Shown here: positions 1 to 38,439 of the stretch, in pieces
Numbering within the stretch: position 1 is the stretch's first letter
How the letters are laid out: each line of letters starts with the position of its first letter
Assembly: GCA_964019165.1 (NCBI GenBank)
Contig: OZ025274.1
Location: 6,239,368-6,303,367, forward strand
Length of the DNA: 64,000 nt
DNA from: Mastigias papua
Lineage: Eukaryota; Cnidaria; Scyphozoa; Rhizostomeae; Mastigiidae
Reading direction: 5' to 3'
Program-made: the position numbers and the translations under genes
Notes under the pieces: model-generated
What the model saw: the letters and a program-made list of their open reading frames with translations, nothing else
What the model was told of the DNA's origin: nothing
Database searches by the model: none

Positions 1-439
1 GTATTTAAGCTAGCCCTTTTCCGCAGTATTGCTCGATTTCATCAGATTCTGGTCATGCAGCCTGCTTTATTTATCTACAAAGAAAGTGATCAGGATGTCC
101 TCTTGCCCATCCCTCCCAGTACCTCTTTTAGATTTCTATGACCTCACTTCCATTCCTTGTCCACTCCCTTTGACCACTCCCAATTTAAACCACGCCATAT
201 CGTGCCACGTCCTTTGTGAGGCAGTCACAATTTCTGCTGGTTCCGCCCTGGACCATGCCTAAACAACTTGAAAATGAAATGAAAAGGAGTGAAAGCGTGA
301 AATTCTGAATGTATAGCCTCAACTCAAACCAGGGGTGGCGCCAAATTGGTCCAATACAGCCCGGCAAGCGGGATGAAGTGTTTATGATCCTGTTTACAAG
401 GGAGCTGGTTCCATATTGGACTGTTCCAAACGGCTACAG

Positions 440-690
440 AGCCCTTGCGCTTACACGGCGCCCCAGTCGCGTCCCAGTCATTCGGGACTCAGCACTGATG
501 CATAAGAAACGTTCTCAAAAGCTGAACCCATTTCAACTTTTTTAACTCTACTGGGACGTCAGCAACACTAACGGGACGTCGGGGACATAACGACAAGAAC
601 GTTCCCATATATCGTAAGCGTCTCAGGAGGGTTGTCGATGCATTGACTGGGACGTGTCCCCGACACTTACGACGATGTGGAAACCAGGTG
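440..690. mobile_element. Decayed Harbinger-like MITE, related to the 15.7 kb element
   Basis: The right end reads through GTGTCCCCGACACTTACGAC and then ATGTGGAAACCAGGTGTTA. This closely resembles the right terminus of the element at 15693-16325 (cgcttatgacgatatggaaaccaggctTAA). GGGACG and GTCGGGGAC motifs recur inside, as they do in that element. The left end is too worn to place exactly. A short relic of the same family is the simplest reading. Confidence 0.4.
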
Positions 691-2296
691 TTACAGTGTC
701 ATCTGTTCTGAGATAATATCTGATCTCTTTTCTTTGAAAACATTAAAAAAACCTGAGGACTCAGATTATGCAATGTTTTGTATATCTCTATCATCAGCCT
801 TTGTAAATTCTGAACATGGACAGTGTTTTCATTACTTCTGACCATTAAACAACCATGAAACAAAACTAGTGTGGGAAAAATTTAAAAACTAACGATCGGG
901 GTGGGACGATTGTTGGCGAGAATGATATAATACTTAATTAATTTATAGACCTGAAAAGTACCTTTCCAAAGCACATCCTCTTGAGGAAATTTCCAGTCCG
1001 CCCTGTTTCTGGATTAGACCCCTGCCCTCGAAGATTCCAAATAGCGACCCGGTATACTATCTTCAGTGACGTCAGCGCTGTGGCCTTTCTAGCTTAGTTT
1101 CCTACTTAGAGGTTGTATCATACAGCGAGTAAATATGCCATTGACTGTTTTACAAAGCCAAATCATTTGTTGCATGGTCAGTGGACTAAAGCTGCATTGT
1201 TAAACTAGTGATTAAAAACAGATTCCATACATAGTCTGTGGAACTGATCATAATGGAAATCCCTGAACCAAAAAGCAATTTATGAATTAAATTAGAAGAC
1301 ATAGTCCAAGATATTTGCTTTGCTTTGCTTTGCAAGGTGTGTTGGCCATAAGTGACAAACCTTTGTGCATGCATCGGATATTTACGCTACGAAAAGGTTA
1401 GTTTGCATACGAAGTAATTCAGTAATTCAGCTAGTGTCATACAGTAAAGTGAAGTGCGATCTTGAAGCACTTATTCGTTAAGAAAGCAGTCTATCGACAT
1501 GCAGCTACAGAGCCTGGTAACAGACAACTTATTGAAAGAGCCTGGTAACTAAGAGATATATTGCTTGTAACAAGAGGCGTGTATCTATTCTTGATGATAT
1601 ATTGGCATGTAAACGCAGAGCGTTAGGAAGCATAGTTATACTGTCATAACTGAAGACGCAACCGGAATTACTCCATATAACTCAAATTCAGCCGCACCCG
1701 CAGACTGAGTGAGTATTGACGAGGTACTAGCGCAAAGAGATAATTATCTTAGTCTTCATAAAGTCGAGCTTTTTTATATTAACAAAACAGGTACTTAGAC
1801 TCAAAAGGATAGATTTATGTGAACTTGGTTTGTGTGGGCCTTGTCTAATTTGAGGTTAGTAATTGCAGTAAAAACAATTCAAATTGAGTGAGACATCCTT
1901 AGAAATATTTTGAGACTACAGCCAAAACTTTTACCGTGAAAATGATCTTTTACGTTGTCTGCTACAAGTGAGGGTTTACTTGCTAAGTATCAGAGTCATG
2001 CGTGTCTAATGCGAAGGTAGTACAACGGCAGGTTGATTTTTAAATGAATTCCTCCTATTGTTCCTTTCATTCATAATTCAAAGTAACGTCATATAATCTT
2101 GACCGAGGCGATTCTTCAAAGGAAATCTTGTGTCTTTTGTAAATCAGACAGATCATAAAGCCGAAGCAGTCAAGAGAGCCTGACAAGTTCACTTAAACTG
2201 AAAATGTGTGAGTAAAACTATGAATCCGGTGACCCTATACCGAAGGATGTTCCAAAGCAAGAAAAGCCGCTGCTGAGAAGAAGTTGCTAAGAAGGT
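691..2296. other. Non-coding stretch; possible 5' UTR exon at its right end
   Basis: I see no convincing protein-coding signal. The stretch ends in AAGAAG followed by a strong donor (GTAAGG, GT at 2297-2298). Together with the acceptor at about 2830 in front of the first coding exon, this suggests a non-coding first exon ending at 2296. The promoter and transcription start cannot be placed. Confidence 0.3.
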
Positions 2297-2895
2297 AAGG
2301 TTGCCTCGTTGGTTAATGTTTACAAATAACTTGTTTTGATCATATCTGGTTTACAACGAAATTTTGAAAGTAAAACAATCGATGCCAGGCTATCGGTGGC
2401 GATGAAAGACTGACAGCACCGATGCCATGTACCATGCCTTGTTGTTTTCCTGTTGTTGAGGCGAAAAGGCGTAAAAATTGGCTTATGCATTACATTTACT
2501 GTGTAAGTGTACACTTTTCGAAGTGATCTTCGTCATTACACTAGCAATGCACAGTGTTTGGACTTAGACAAATGCTGTAATGACAGTTCTCGAGTCAACC
2601 ACTGAAGCCTATTTGCCTTAGCGAAATTACAAAGCACTACATACCATTTTGTAATCGAAGGGGTTTAAGCTATAAGAATTCAGCTTGCAAGAATCAAATT
2701 ATTCTCTTTGTCTCGAAACTGCATTCACACATGTCATGTACAAGTTGGTTCCAACTTTGTAGTAAATAATCTAGGCCTACGGGACATTTACAGTGATATA
2801 GAAACAATGCTTAACAAACTTTCTGCTTAGGTGCTGTACTTTCAAAGAAAACAGAAGACTTTAGCACTTCATGAAGAGGAGTTAAATAGAAGAAG

Positions 2896-28592
<25,697 letters not shown>

Positions 28593-28768
28593 AAGCATTT
28601 CGCCTTTCATTTTCTTCTTTAAAAAACAAAGAAGACGAAAGTCGAAACATATAAAGTTTTAAGCTACTCGATTAGATATCAGCATTAACTTTGAAGATAA
28701 AGAGCATATAGACATGGTTTACACAACAGAGTCTAGAAATTAATTTAGTATGTTAAATTACGTTATGC

Positions 28769-28774
28769 AATAAA
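28769..28774 (+). terminator. Candidate polyadenylation signal
   Basis: AATAAA in GCAATAAAAGAC lies about 180 nt after the proposed last stop codon of the membrane-protein gene. It supports, but does not prove, a transcript end here. Confidence 0.35.
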
Positions 28775-29437
28775 AGACATAACATTCAAAGTAGTAACAG
28801 GTTTATAATATTCATTAGTTTTGTTGCTGTCTCAATGAGGTTCAATTGTATTTATATCACTTATTTTCTTGTCAAATAATTGCTCTTCCCATGAAGATAA
28901 CTGCTCAACAAAGGATCTGTTGGGACACATGTTGCTCTTGCATTTCTTCATATGATTCCAAGCAACCTACATAGTTCACATGCGACTTTTAGCTTTTAGG
29001 GAACAAAGTAACTTCAAAGGAAGGAAATATTGATGAAACTTAGCAGTGATGCTTAACTCTCATTGTTCTATGTGTCTCTACATCTTCAAAATTAGTTACG
29101 ATTTTCATACAATGTGAAAAATTCTAGCTGCTCATTTCAAGGTGAGAATATTCGAACTATATCAGACCGATCTTTATCTCCAAAGGTTAAGATACTAATA
29201 ACTTTTTTATAACAAGATGACATACATATTATTTTGAGAAAAGACTGAACTATCAATTTGACTCCACAAGGTACATTGTATGTTGTGTAGTTTAATTTGC
29301 TTTGCTTGTGTTGGCTGCAGTTTTCGAAGCAATGAAATAAAAAAATTGTACAAAGGTCGGGTCAAATTTCAGGTCAAATGTCAGGTCAAATGTCAGGCCC
29401 AATTTTTCCAGCAAATGACCTGTCTAATTTTCTCTAA

Positions 29438-30076
29438 GGGGTCAGTCATTTATAACTCTGGGTAATAGGGCGGGCTAGAATTGGGTAGGGCATGTAAACT
29501 TTTTCTAGGGTACTTAGGGGGTATGAAACTTTGTAGTGAATTTTTGAGGGATATGAAATCCTTTAGAGACAAAATCTAAAGAAAATCAACTCAATGACTC
29601 AATGACTTGATCTAATTCTCTGAGTTTATCCAATAGCAATTTTTCTCTGATTTAAGTTTTCTGTGTTATACTGTGTTATTGTAGTTCTCTTATTAGTATT
29701 CATCACAGCTGTTTGTTCAAATGAATTTTCAGGCACAAATCTACTTGTTCATGAAATCTCACAAAGAATGATATTTACAACATTTTGTACAAAGGTTTTC
29801 TATGCAATATTTCCCAGCAAGTAATTTAGGAGAACACGTTTTCTATATATGATCTTTCAAGTAGATGATATTGGCAATTGTGACTTGAAAAGTAGCAATG
29901 AAGAAATCTTCCCTAAAATCCTTACAGGGTAGATAGCAAGTGGTGTGTGAAACTTATTACTTATTTCTCAATAGAGTATCAAAACTTTTAGACAAAAATT
30001 AAAGGGGTATAAAACTTTTGACCATTTTGTAAATTCTAACCCGCCCCGGTACCCAGAGTTATAAATGACTGACCCC
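29438..30076. mobile_element. Harbinger-type MITE with TAA duplication
   Basis: The left terminus GGGGTCAGTCATTTATAACT and the right terminus AGTTATAAATGACTGACCCC are exact inverted repeats, extending further with CTGGGTA/TACCCAG. TAA flanks both ends (29435-29437, 30077-30079). The element is 639 bp and has no ORF. A nearby 10-bp tandem (AGGTCAAATG) just to its left is not part of it. Confidence 0.75.
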
Positions 30077-30867
30077 TAAATAACTTTTCGTTAGAAATTT
30101 ACCTGCAATGGCCATCTTTTGATGCGCATTAAATAAGCCATGACCACTACTATGCTCCTGCAAATTCCTAGATCAGAAGATACCAGGACAGATTTCCCAT
30201 CGTTTGTATCGTGTGAATCTAGAAAGAAGATAGAGCATAATTTATAAGACGGTTTTTAAATGCCAGAATTCATCCGGCATGAAGCTCAACCCGGGCTGAA
30301 GTGTCCTCTTTTTTTATCTTATTTTATATGCACTTAGTTAATACAAACATTAATACACAACAATAATGACACCACTGGTTGCAATGTCAATGTCATACCC
30401 AGTGGCCATTACATAAAAGGCACAATTCACACTAAGAGCAAATTGGCGAAATCACCAGACAATAGGATGACGTAAGGCATCACTCCAAAGCGGCAACTTT
30501 ATGAAATTTCATCATATAGCTGCCTGGCTACACTATTCGCTCTTTGTGTGAATGCAAACTTGACGAAAAGAAAAAAAAACAATTTTTAATATACTAGATA
30601 CACTGAAGAACTAAAGATGGAAATTTACAACAATGATAACATAGTAAGTGGACCAACGATTTTGGGGAATTCGTTCTTCGCGTTGTTAACATGTCAATTA
30701 AAGCGACCCGTTTCTCGTATGAAAGAGATGGTTGCCTGTAATATCTCCTTATTAGAATCAGCAGGTAAACCCTTACATCCATACAACAAAATATGCGTTA
30801 AAAGTTCATTTGAGGGATTAGTAAAGCCTAGAGGTCTTATTAAAGGAAGAGTTCTATCGAGAAGGCT

Positions 30868-33800
30868 TCATCTCTGGGTATCAAAGGAGGGGCAGAGCAG
30901 CAAAAAGTGTTCCTCACTCTCAACACCATCATTTGATGGACACAATGCATTTATTGCATCTCTGAAATTGTGTTTAAACTTATGAAGATTTAGTTTGCTT
31001 AGGCCAACTCTTAATTGGGTTAGGTAAGACAAGCCAACTGTATCATGGATACCATAAACAGATTTTGCAGTAGGGCGGATAAGGACAAGCAGTTTTGCTT
31101 TGACGTTTGCAACGGTGGATGAAACCTTAATTGAGTGGTCCAATTTGTTCAATTCAGTCAAACAGGATGGGTAGAAACTGGATTTGAACCTCTCCGTTCT
31201 AGGTCTTAGTTGTCCAATGACATCCTGACTGCGAAGTGAGTATTCAGACTGGTGAAGGGATGGCATTGGATCCCTTGTGTAATCAGGTGTAAGGTTATTA
31301 GTTATTTTATAAAACAAAATTAAACGCCTACACTATCTTCAACTAGTAAGGGATTCGCATCCAAGCTCATTGTAAAGTTTTTCACGAGAAGTTCCCCGGA
31401 AAGCACCAGTAACAGCTAAAGCTGCAGCGTATTGAACTGACTCAAGTTTTTCCATCCAGCTTGGCAAATAACTGCTGCAAACGAGGTCATTTGTTTTACT
31501 GGGACTATGATAAATGATATCATCATAATCAAGTTGAGATTTCACATATGACTTATATAATTGATATAGAGCATTTCGTGGTAAGTACTTTGACAGCCTT
31601 CTCAATAGGCCAATACCTTTCCTTGCTTTGGAGAGGGTTGCTTTCGTATGAGCCTCAAATGAAAGCTTTGAATCCAGTGTTATACCTAGATGCTTATGTA
31701 TAGTCACTTTATCTACTGGCACGCCATTAAAGAAGATACCAGGGTGTTGGATTTGGGCTTTTCTTGTTGAAAACCTAAGTTCAACAGCTCGCTTAGATGG
31801 ATCTGGAGTAAATGACATTCTCCAAGTTTTAGCCCACAACTCAATTGCTTCCAAATCGTGATTGAAATCTGAAGCTGCTATATGAGGATCATCAACTACT
31901 CTAAATATAGAAGTATAGTCAGCAAAAAATTAAACATTGCATTTTAAGTCGTCAGTCAAGTCATTTATATAAATTAAAGAACAATGGTCCAAGAATGGAT
32001 CCTTGAGGCACCCCAACTGTTCTTTCTCTCCAATTGGAGCACTTGCCATTCAAAACAGTTCTCTGTTTGAGATTTGTGAGAAAACTTTGAATTCGGGTAA
32101 GGAGTGGGCCGGAGACGCCAGATAGTTGAAGTTTGGTAGATCAGTCCATCATGCCATACTGATCAAAAGCTTTAGAAAGGTCAAGAAATACTAATCGAAC
32201 ATCGTGAGGTGGATTGCAGTCAAAGGCCTGAAATATATTGTTGGTTATGGACAGTAATTGGTTGATAGTAGAATCACCAGAACGGAAACCAGATTGATCT
32301 GGATTTAAAAGACTGCAAGAGACAATATGAGTGTATAATGAATTATATATAAGTTTCTCAAACATTTTCCCAAAAATGGGAAATAAAGAGATAGGACGAT
32401 AATTTTTTACCAGATTTTTCTGATCTTTTTTGTGGACTGGGACAATATCAGCAAGTTCCAGATATCAGGAAACACGCCAGTTCTTATACAATTTGTAAAT
32501 ATCAGTTTTAGTGGGTAAATTAACGCAGAGTCACTTTGCTTAATCATTCTTACAGAGATTTCATCACAGCCATGAGCTTTACTGTTGTTGAGTGATCTAA
32601 CAATAGACAATATCCCTTCATCTGAGATACTGATGTCAGCTATTATTGTAGTTGTCTTTGGACTTTGAGAAGGGATGACGCTACTAGTATCAATTGTTGA
32701 GCATTGACGCGCAAAATAATCATTGAATGATTGCGCTTTTTCTGTAAAATCGGTCACAAATACTCCGTTCTCCAAAAGGGGTGGTATTGGGGGAATCTTA
32801 CTTTTATTGAGAACTTTATTTATTAGTGACCAGTATGCTTTATTACTAGCCTTCTGTGCTAGAGATTTACCAACATTCATAAAATAATTTTTTTAGCATT
32901 CTCTATCATTGTCACTCCATCCGCTAGCAATCTTTTCAAACTGTCGGATTCTTCGAATGGGTGGCCCTTCTTAATTGCATTCCTGTAAATCCGGTTTCTT
33001 TTCCTTAGGGAGTTTATATCTCATGTCATCCATGGTACTTCATTAGGTCTAATTGTTTGGTTTTATTGGGAATAAAATTAGAATAGATGCTTAGCAAGGT
33101 CTCATTTAATAGTTTCACCTGCTCATTTGGGCACTGAAGGCTACCTAGATGTTTTCGCCAATTAAAGAGTTAAATACTTTTTTATATTGGTTGTGTCAGA
33201 TTTGTCATAAAACCATTTACGTCTGTTGTAATGGGGCTGTTTAACATTGGAGATTGATAATTTTCCATGCACTATCTGATGGTGACACTGCTCGTGCAAT
33301 GTCGGGTGAACACCAATATCAGCAAAGAGATTAGGTTGATCAGTAAATATGAGGTCAATACATGATTTTGAATTGTTCATTAAATGAGTAGGTTCAGAGA
33401 TCAACTGGTACTAGCCAAGATCTGATGTTAATGGTTCGAATAATTGTCCTTCAGTATTTTCAATGTCATCTGCCCACCATTGGTTAGATCGGCAGTTAAA
33501 GTCGCCAGTTATCACTATAGAGAAGGGATTTTCTGATTGCATTTTGGAGATTAATAACTCAAAGTTGTCACTGAATGACTTAAATTCATCCTGATCTTGA
33601 CTTGGAGCTCTATAGACGACGGGATGAAAAAATATTTCCTTTATCTTCATATGGATTTCACACACAACACACTCTGGGAGAGTAACCAAATCATAGCGTT
33701 GTTTCATGGGGATTGAATCCTTAACATACAAGGCAACGCCTCCCCTTTTTATATTAAGTGGATGGCTGCTTTTTATAAAAGAGTAACCGTCCAGTTGGAG

Positions 33801-34070
33801 TCTACTTTCGTCAACAGTATCATTTAGGTGAATCCCAACCACATCAATAAGATCATATTTGTAAACAGAGTTATAGGCCTCAAATAGAGATAGACGAAGA
33901 AAATCATATGAAGTAATACTGTTCAGGTTCCAGCAGCAGAAGTTAAATGTGTCAGGTCCTGGGTTTGTTTCAACATCACCACAGAGCATAATTATCATAT
34001 ATACCAGCCAACATAAAATAATTTTTTTCACATGGTATTCATGATATCGAAGGTACCAGGCGGTTGACAA
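30868..34070 (-). mobile_element. Near full-length decayed CR1-type LINE with an N-terminal 2A-like motif
   Basis: On the minus strand the order is as follows. 34070-33411 is a hydrophobic leader, the motif GDVETNPGP (33980-33954), then an apurinic endonuclease (FCCWNLNSI ... VVYRAPSQ ... ITGDFNCRSNQWW). 33404-33162 is more endonuclease. 32880-32407 is the linker to reverse transcriptase. 32365-32141 holds QSGFRSGDST and FLDLSKAFD. 31854-31339 holds the thumb region (HLGITLDSKLSFEAHTK). 31317-30868 is a C-terminal tail ending in a Cys/His cluster (ESEEHFLLLCPSF). Frameshifts separate the pieces, so it cannot make the protein. The 2A motif is discussed in the findings. Confidence 0.75.
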
Positions 34071-34480
34071 AGCTTCGTATAGAATTTAGTAAATTGAATG
34101 AACACAGGTTCCGTCAAAGCTATGACTGCGTGAGCCCATTATGTTTATGTGGTATGGGGAAAGAAGACAATGAACATTTTTCTATGCACTCCCATCGGCT
34201 GGATATGGTGCGAACTCTTCGGTCAGCTTCCCAACATTCCAGGACTAGATCTTGTTAACATGTGCAAACAATATTGTGTGAGTTGCTTCTCTATGGTAAC
34301 CCACAGCTTACTGTTATTGAAAACAGATTGATTTTCGAGGCAACAATGTTTTTTATTGAGAGATCTAAGCGATTGGACTTAAAAACCAAAAGCTCATATC
34401 AGCAGCAAAACCTTTTCAAGGTTAGTAGTGTAGTGAGTATGACAGTCCGGTGGCGGATCCAGCATGGAGCCATTAAGGGG
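34045..34480 (+). mobile_element. LINE C-terminal fragment, head to head with the 31-34 kb LINE
   Basis: The plus strand encodes LTKLRIEFSKLNEHRFRQSY and LCLCGMGKEDNEHF, homologous to the C-terminal tail of the neighbouring minus-strand LINE (TQLRVGLSKLNLHKFKHNF, ESEEHF). It is a 5'-truncated copy of a related element on the opposite strand, touching the 5' end of the other. Confidence 0.6.
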
Positions 34481-34499
34481 GAGCTATGTAGGTAAACAC

Positions 34500-35585
34500 G
34501 TATTCGATCAAGGCCATGGTAATTACCAACTTCTATTTTTTGGGGCTATGGCCCCGGCTGCCCAACCACCCGACCCCCTGGGTCCGCTACTGTAACTGTA
34601 GTCCTTTGTAGAGGTGTGTAGTGTGCAGTGGTGTGATACAGTGTTGTGGTGTAGTGTTAAGTGAGTGAATGGTGTTGTTGGTTTGTTTATGGTTTAAATA
34701 AGTAACTTAGTATACATAATGTAAGAGTCAATCGCAGTGGGGACTTGATGACCATGTGTCTTTTCCTGCTGTGGTTGACTCAGATCAGTCAGTAATTGTG
34801 TTGTTTATTTTAGTGGTATAAAAGAGTCTATTTGAAAACAAGTCAAAGTTTTATACAAGAAATATATTATATTGCCAAGAAGTACCAATATAACATGAAA
34901 TGAAACAGGTTTGAAGTATTTGAAGTGCCAATCTAAAAACTAAATTATTATTTTTGAGATATGGTATTAGGTGTGAGATACCAAATTCTCTCTTTCCACC
35001 CTCTCTAATTTCCCGTCTACAATGCCTGCCAAAAGTCTTCGAACACTTGCTATGATTTACGCTATAGATGAACTATAGCATCCTCTCCCCCGATAAACTA
35101 TGTTGTATGAAGCAAATATGAGCAACTTCAAAGGCCAAAAGTGATGCGTGTTTGTAAAGCTACTGGTTCTCGCTATCGAATTAACATTGTTTGAGGGGGG
35201 AGGGGGTTTACATTTTAAGGAATGTCACGGAGAAGCCGCAAGAGTCGGAAATCAATACAACTGTGCGGGTGTTCCAACTACTTTTGGCAGGCATTGTAGC
35301 TAATTATCCCACATGTGGATTGATGAAAGAAGAAACCCATTATTTTACAAAGCACAAATATATGATCAAGTTCAAAGAAGAAACTGTCAAGCATTGAGTT
35401 TTTCCGAAGGTTTCTTGCTAAAGACTCCATGTATTGAGAAGAAGACAAACTTAAAAGCCATGGGATTTTTCCAGAAGTATTCTAATACGCTGAAACAGTA
35501 TTCTTGCCTCTCTGATTATCCCGTCTTTCTAATAATAATCTATAAATCCCAAACGGCTATTCAGGAGAAAATCTTAAATATCAAG
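34500..35585. other. Intergenic or intronic, nothing recognised
   Basis: There is a GTG-rich low-complexity patch at about 34600-34690. Two overlapping short open frames (35191-35588) show no domain. I find no exon supported by splice sites. Confidence 0.35.
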
Positions 35586-35589
35586 TAAA

Positions 35590-35998
35590 TATTCAGGAAA
35601 AAATCGTTATAGTATTATATTAAAGCAACAATACTGCGGTAGTATCGAACAGGGCCTAGAGTAAGTGTGGATCTGACTCACTTCGTAGAGCTGTGAATCA
35701 AAACTGTATATCCCATGGTATTAAACACAAAGCAGGTATTCAGGAAAAATCGTTATAGTATTATATTAAAGCAACAATATTGCGTTAGTATCGAACAGGG
35801 CCTAACATAAGTGTGAATCTGACTCACTTCGTAGAGCTGTGAATCAAAACTGTATATCCCGTGGTATTAAATACCAAGCAGATATTCAGGAAAAAATCGT
35901 TATAGTGTTATATTAAAGCAACAATATTGCGGCAGTATCCAACAGGGCCTAGAGTAAGTGTGGATCTGACTCACTTCGTAGGGCTGAGTCAAAACTGT
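35590..35998. repeat. Tandem repeat, about 147-bp unit, 2.8 copies
   Basis: Units begin with ATTCAGGAAAAA(A)TCG at 35590, 35738 and 35884. Each contains ATTATATTAAAGCAACAATA and GATCTGACTCACTTCGTAGA or a close variant. Copies differ by scattered substitutions, and the last is truncated. Related sequence (GGATGTGACTGACTC, then ATATCTATTTATTGAAAGTA) recurs near 41.69-41.80 kb. Confidence 0.85.
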
Positions 35999-36309
35999 GG
36001 ATCTGTAAACTGGAAAGTGTGGATTTATAAATAGAGTATATCTATTCATTGAATGTAGGTCATTAAGACAAAAACAAATTATTATCAATTATGCCAATGA
36101 TGGATATTAAGATTTACTAATACTAAAGATTGCGAGATTCATCATATTTTAGATAAATTACCAGCTTTAGATTTTGCCACACCTTCTATGTGATTTCAAA
36201 GGAGACCACACTCAATTTTTCTAAAATTGTGGCGTAGTCAACAATTCTTATCTCAGGCTCTGAAATTGAATGTTGAGATGAGATCAGGCCTAAAAAGGCT
36301 AATACATAC

Positions 36310-36437
36310 CGATGAAGCTGCAAGCGTCTGCAAAATGTGAAAGTAAATCTTCACCCTTCTTATCATCAACCGAAATGTCCAAAAGAACAGGAACTGGTTG
36401 TTTATCCCTTCCTGGTATTTCGAGTCGACCTCCAAAT
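36310..36437 (-). CDS. Candidate minus-strand exon, family unknown
   Basis: Read on the minus strand, the acceptor is TTGTTTTTCACAG and the donor is CTTCATCG|GTATGT, both strong. The exon is 128 nt. Two frames are open. One (phase 2 in, 1 out) reads FGGRLEIPGRDKQPVPVLLD and continues with acidic and hydrophobic residues to CSFI. The other (phase 1 in, 0 out) is more hydrophobic. I prefer the first from composition. It is probably the most 3' visible part of the minus-strand gene whose repeated exons lie at 41-52 kb. Confidence 0.4.
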
Positions 36438-36594
36438 CTGTGAAAAACAATAGTTTCGTGCATTAATGTATGTTTTGAGACGCAAGGGCTAACAAACAAC
36501 TAGTCAGTGTAATGTAAAAAATGATAACGGAAAACGCAGTCACGTCAGTCTAGCCAACATACCGAAACAACGAAAATACCGAAACAGAAACAAT

Positions 36595-37068
36595 AGCTGT
36601 GGGTATAGTGATGTCCCACCTAGACTATTCGAATGCAATCTTGATTGGCCTGCCACAACATGAAATTAATAGGCTGCAAAGAGTACAGGTGTTAGCTGCC
36701 AGAGCTGTACTAGGAAGGAAAGCTCATGAAAGTAGCACAAGATGTCTTAAACAACTTCATTGGTTACCTATACATCTCAGAATTGAACACAAAGTTCTAA
36801 CTCTAGTTTTTAAGGCACTGAAAGGCACAGCTCCTCAATATCTGAAAGATATGCTGAAGCTAAGTAAGAGTGTGAGACTATTAAGATCAAACAATATGTA
36901 CATGAAACTAGATATTCCCAGAGTAAAGAGAGAATCATTTGCAGACAGATCATTCAGTGTAATGGGACCACGACTGTGGAATGACATTCCTAATGATTTA
37001 AAACAATGCGTTAATGTTGAAACATTTAAGAAAAAGTTAAAGACCTTTCTTTTTAATAAGTTTTAGAT
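36595..37068 (+). mobile_element. LINE 3' fragment (reverse transcriptase thumb and C-terminus)
   Basis: One open frame of about 155 codons reads GIVMSHLDYSNAILIGLPQH, LARAVLGRK-like sequence, LHWLPI, FKALKGTAPQYL, then GPRLWNDIPNDLK to a stop. It is the standard C-terminal third of CR1/Rex-type LINEs. The frame is intact, so the insertion is fairly young, but the element is 5'-truncated. Confidence 0.75.
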
Positions 37069-38439
37069 GGACATTTTACGCTTTTAGGAACTTTTAGGAA
37101 CTGTGAAGCGCACTTGAAGATGTTAGATCAAAAATGCGCTATATTAAGTGATTTATTTGTATTTTTGTACCGTCAGAAGACAAAATCGCCGATAAACAGT
37201 ATGGCCCAATTATCCCTGCCTGTATGAAGTAAGATTACCAGATTTTGAAAATCGAGAAATGAGGGAAAAGATCTTCTAGAAATCGCAGAAAAATTGCAAA
37301 AATCGGTTAAGACCTAAATCTCACATCGTTCAAGCAAGGACATTCGGGCCAGCAACTAGGTTGGCCCGCAATAAAGGATATCATATCTAAGGAAACAAGT
37401 ATCATGACAATAAAGCAATCGAGCACGATTTGGGCCATCCAATATGACCTATTTTAAAACCTTTCCCCAGTCCACATTCGGAAGTTTAAAGATACAGAGA
37501 CTGACCTCCGTGTTTCACGCAGGATAAGCTGCGATGGTCAGGAGGTTTTCTTGTATCGTGGTGACAAGTTTTGCAACCAATTAAATAATGAACAAAATAG
37601 CTCCCCTTCCCTAAAAAGCTGTTAGTAAGACATTTGGGCTATGTTAGTTTTTACATTTCTTCCTATTCTAATTCTTACTATTAATGTTCATTTGTAATTT
37701 GTAGGATACTTTTATAACTAAAGTTAACAATATTTTTAGTGCATTTGTATTTTTGAAAATAAAAATGAAATGAACATTTTAGGGGGAGCCAAGGAGCAAA
37801 TGCTCCTCTGAAAAAAATAAGTTGGCATTTTGGTGTGGACTTTCTAGGAACTATGATATGGATACTCGGCAAATCTATTTTACAAAGGTCAGCAAATGTC
37901 CTCCTTAGAGATTTACAAAATCCGCTACTGAATATACACATAGGTGTACGTGCGATTTCAAAGATGGATGTAAAGGGAGGAAGTAAAGCGTGTGTTCATT
38001 GGAATTGGTTCATTTCTGCTTTGTTTTTATTTCAATATTCTGCCTTAGTTCAATATCAGCTTTGCGCTGGGATCTGAGGTGCATGATAATTTTGCCGGAA
38101 ATAAAGAACTGATTCAGATAAGCTTACAGTCCATCAGGCTTTTTAGATACATTAATGTGTGCTTTCACTTTAAGGTCTTTGTTCACTTTGCCAGTCTGTG
38201 ATTGTTTGTGATTCCCAGCATACAAAAATTGAGGTATAACTTCCACCGGATATGTCAGCAAATTATCCAGTTGCTAGATGTAGAAAGCAAAGGACACAAA
38301 TCAAAAAAGTAACAAATATATACAAATGATCTTGAGAAATATAATACAAATATCTTTACTGATCTAACAAATATCTGCACTAACGACGTCAGCAAAGTGT
38401 TAGAATCAACAATACCTATAGCAGTTTTCAAAATATAGT

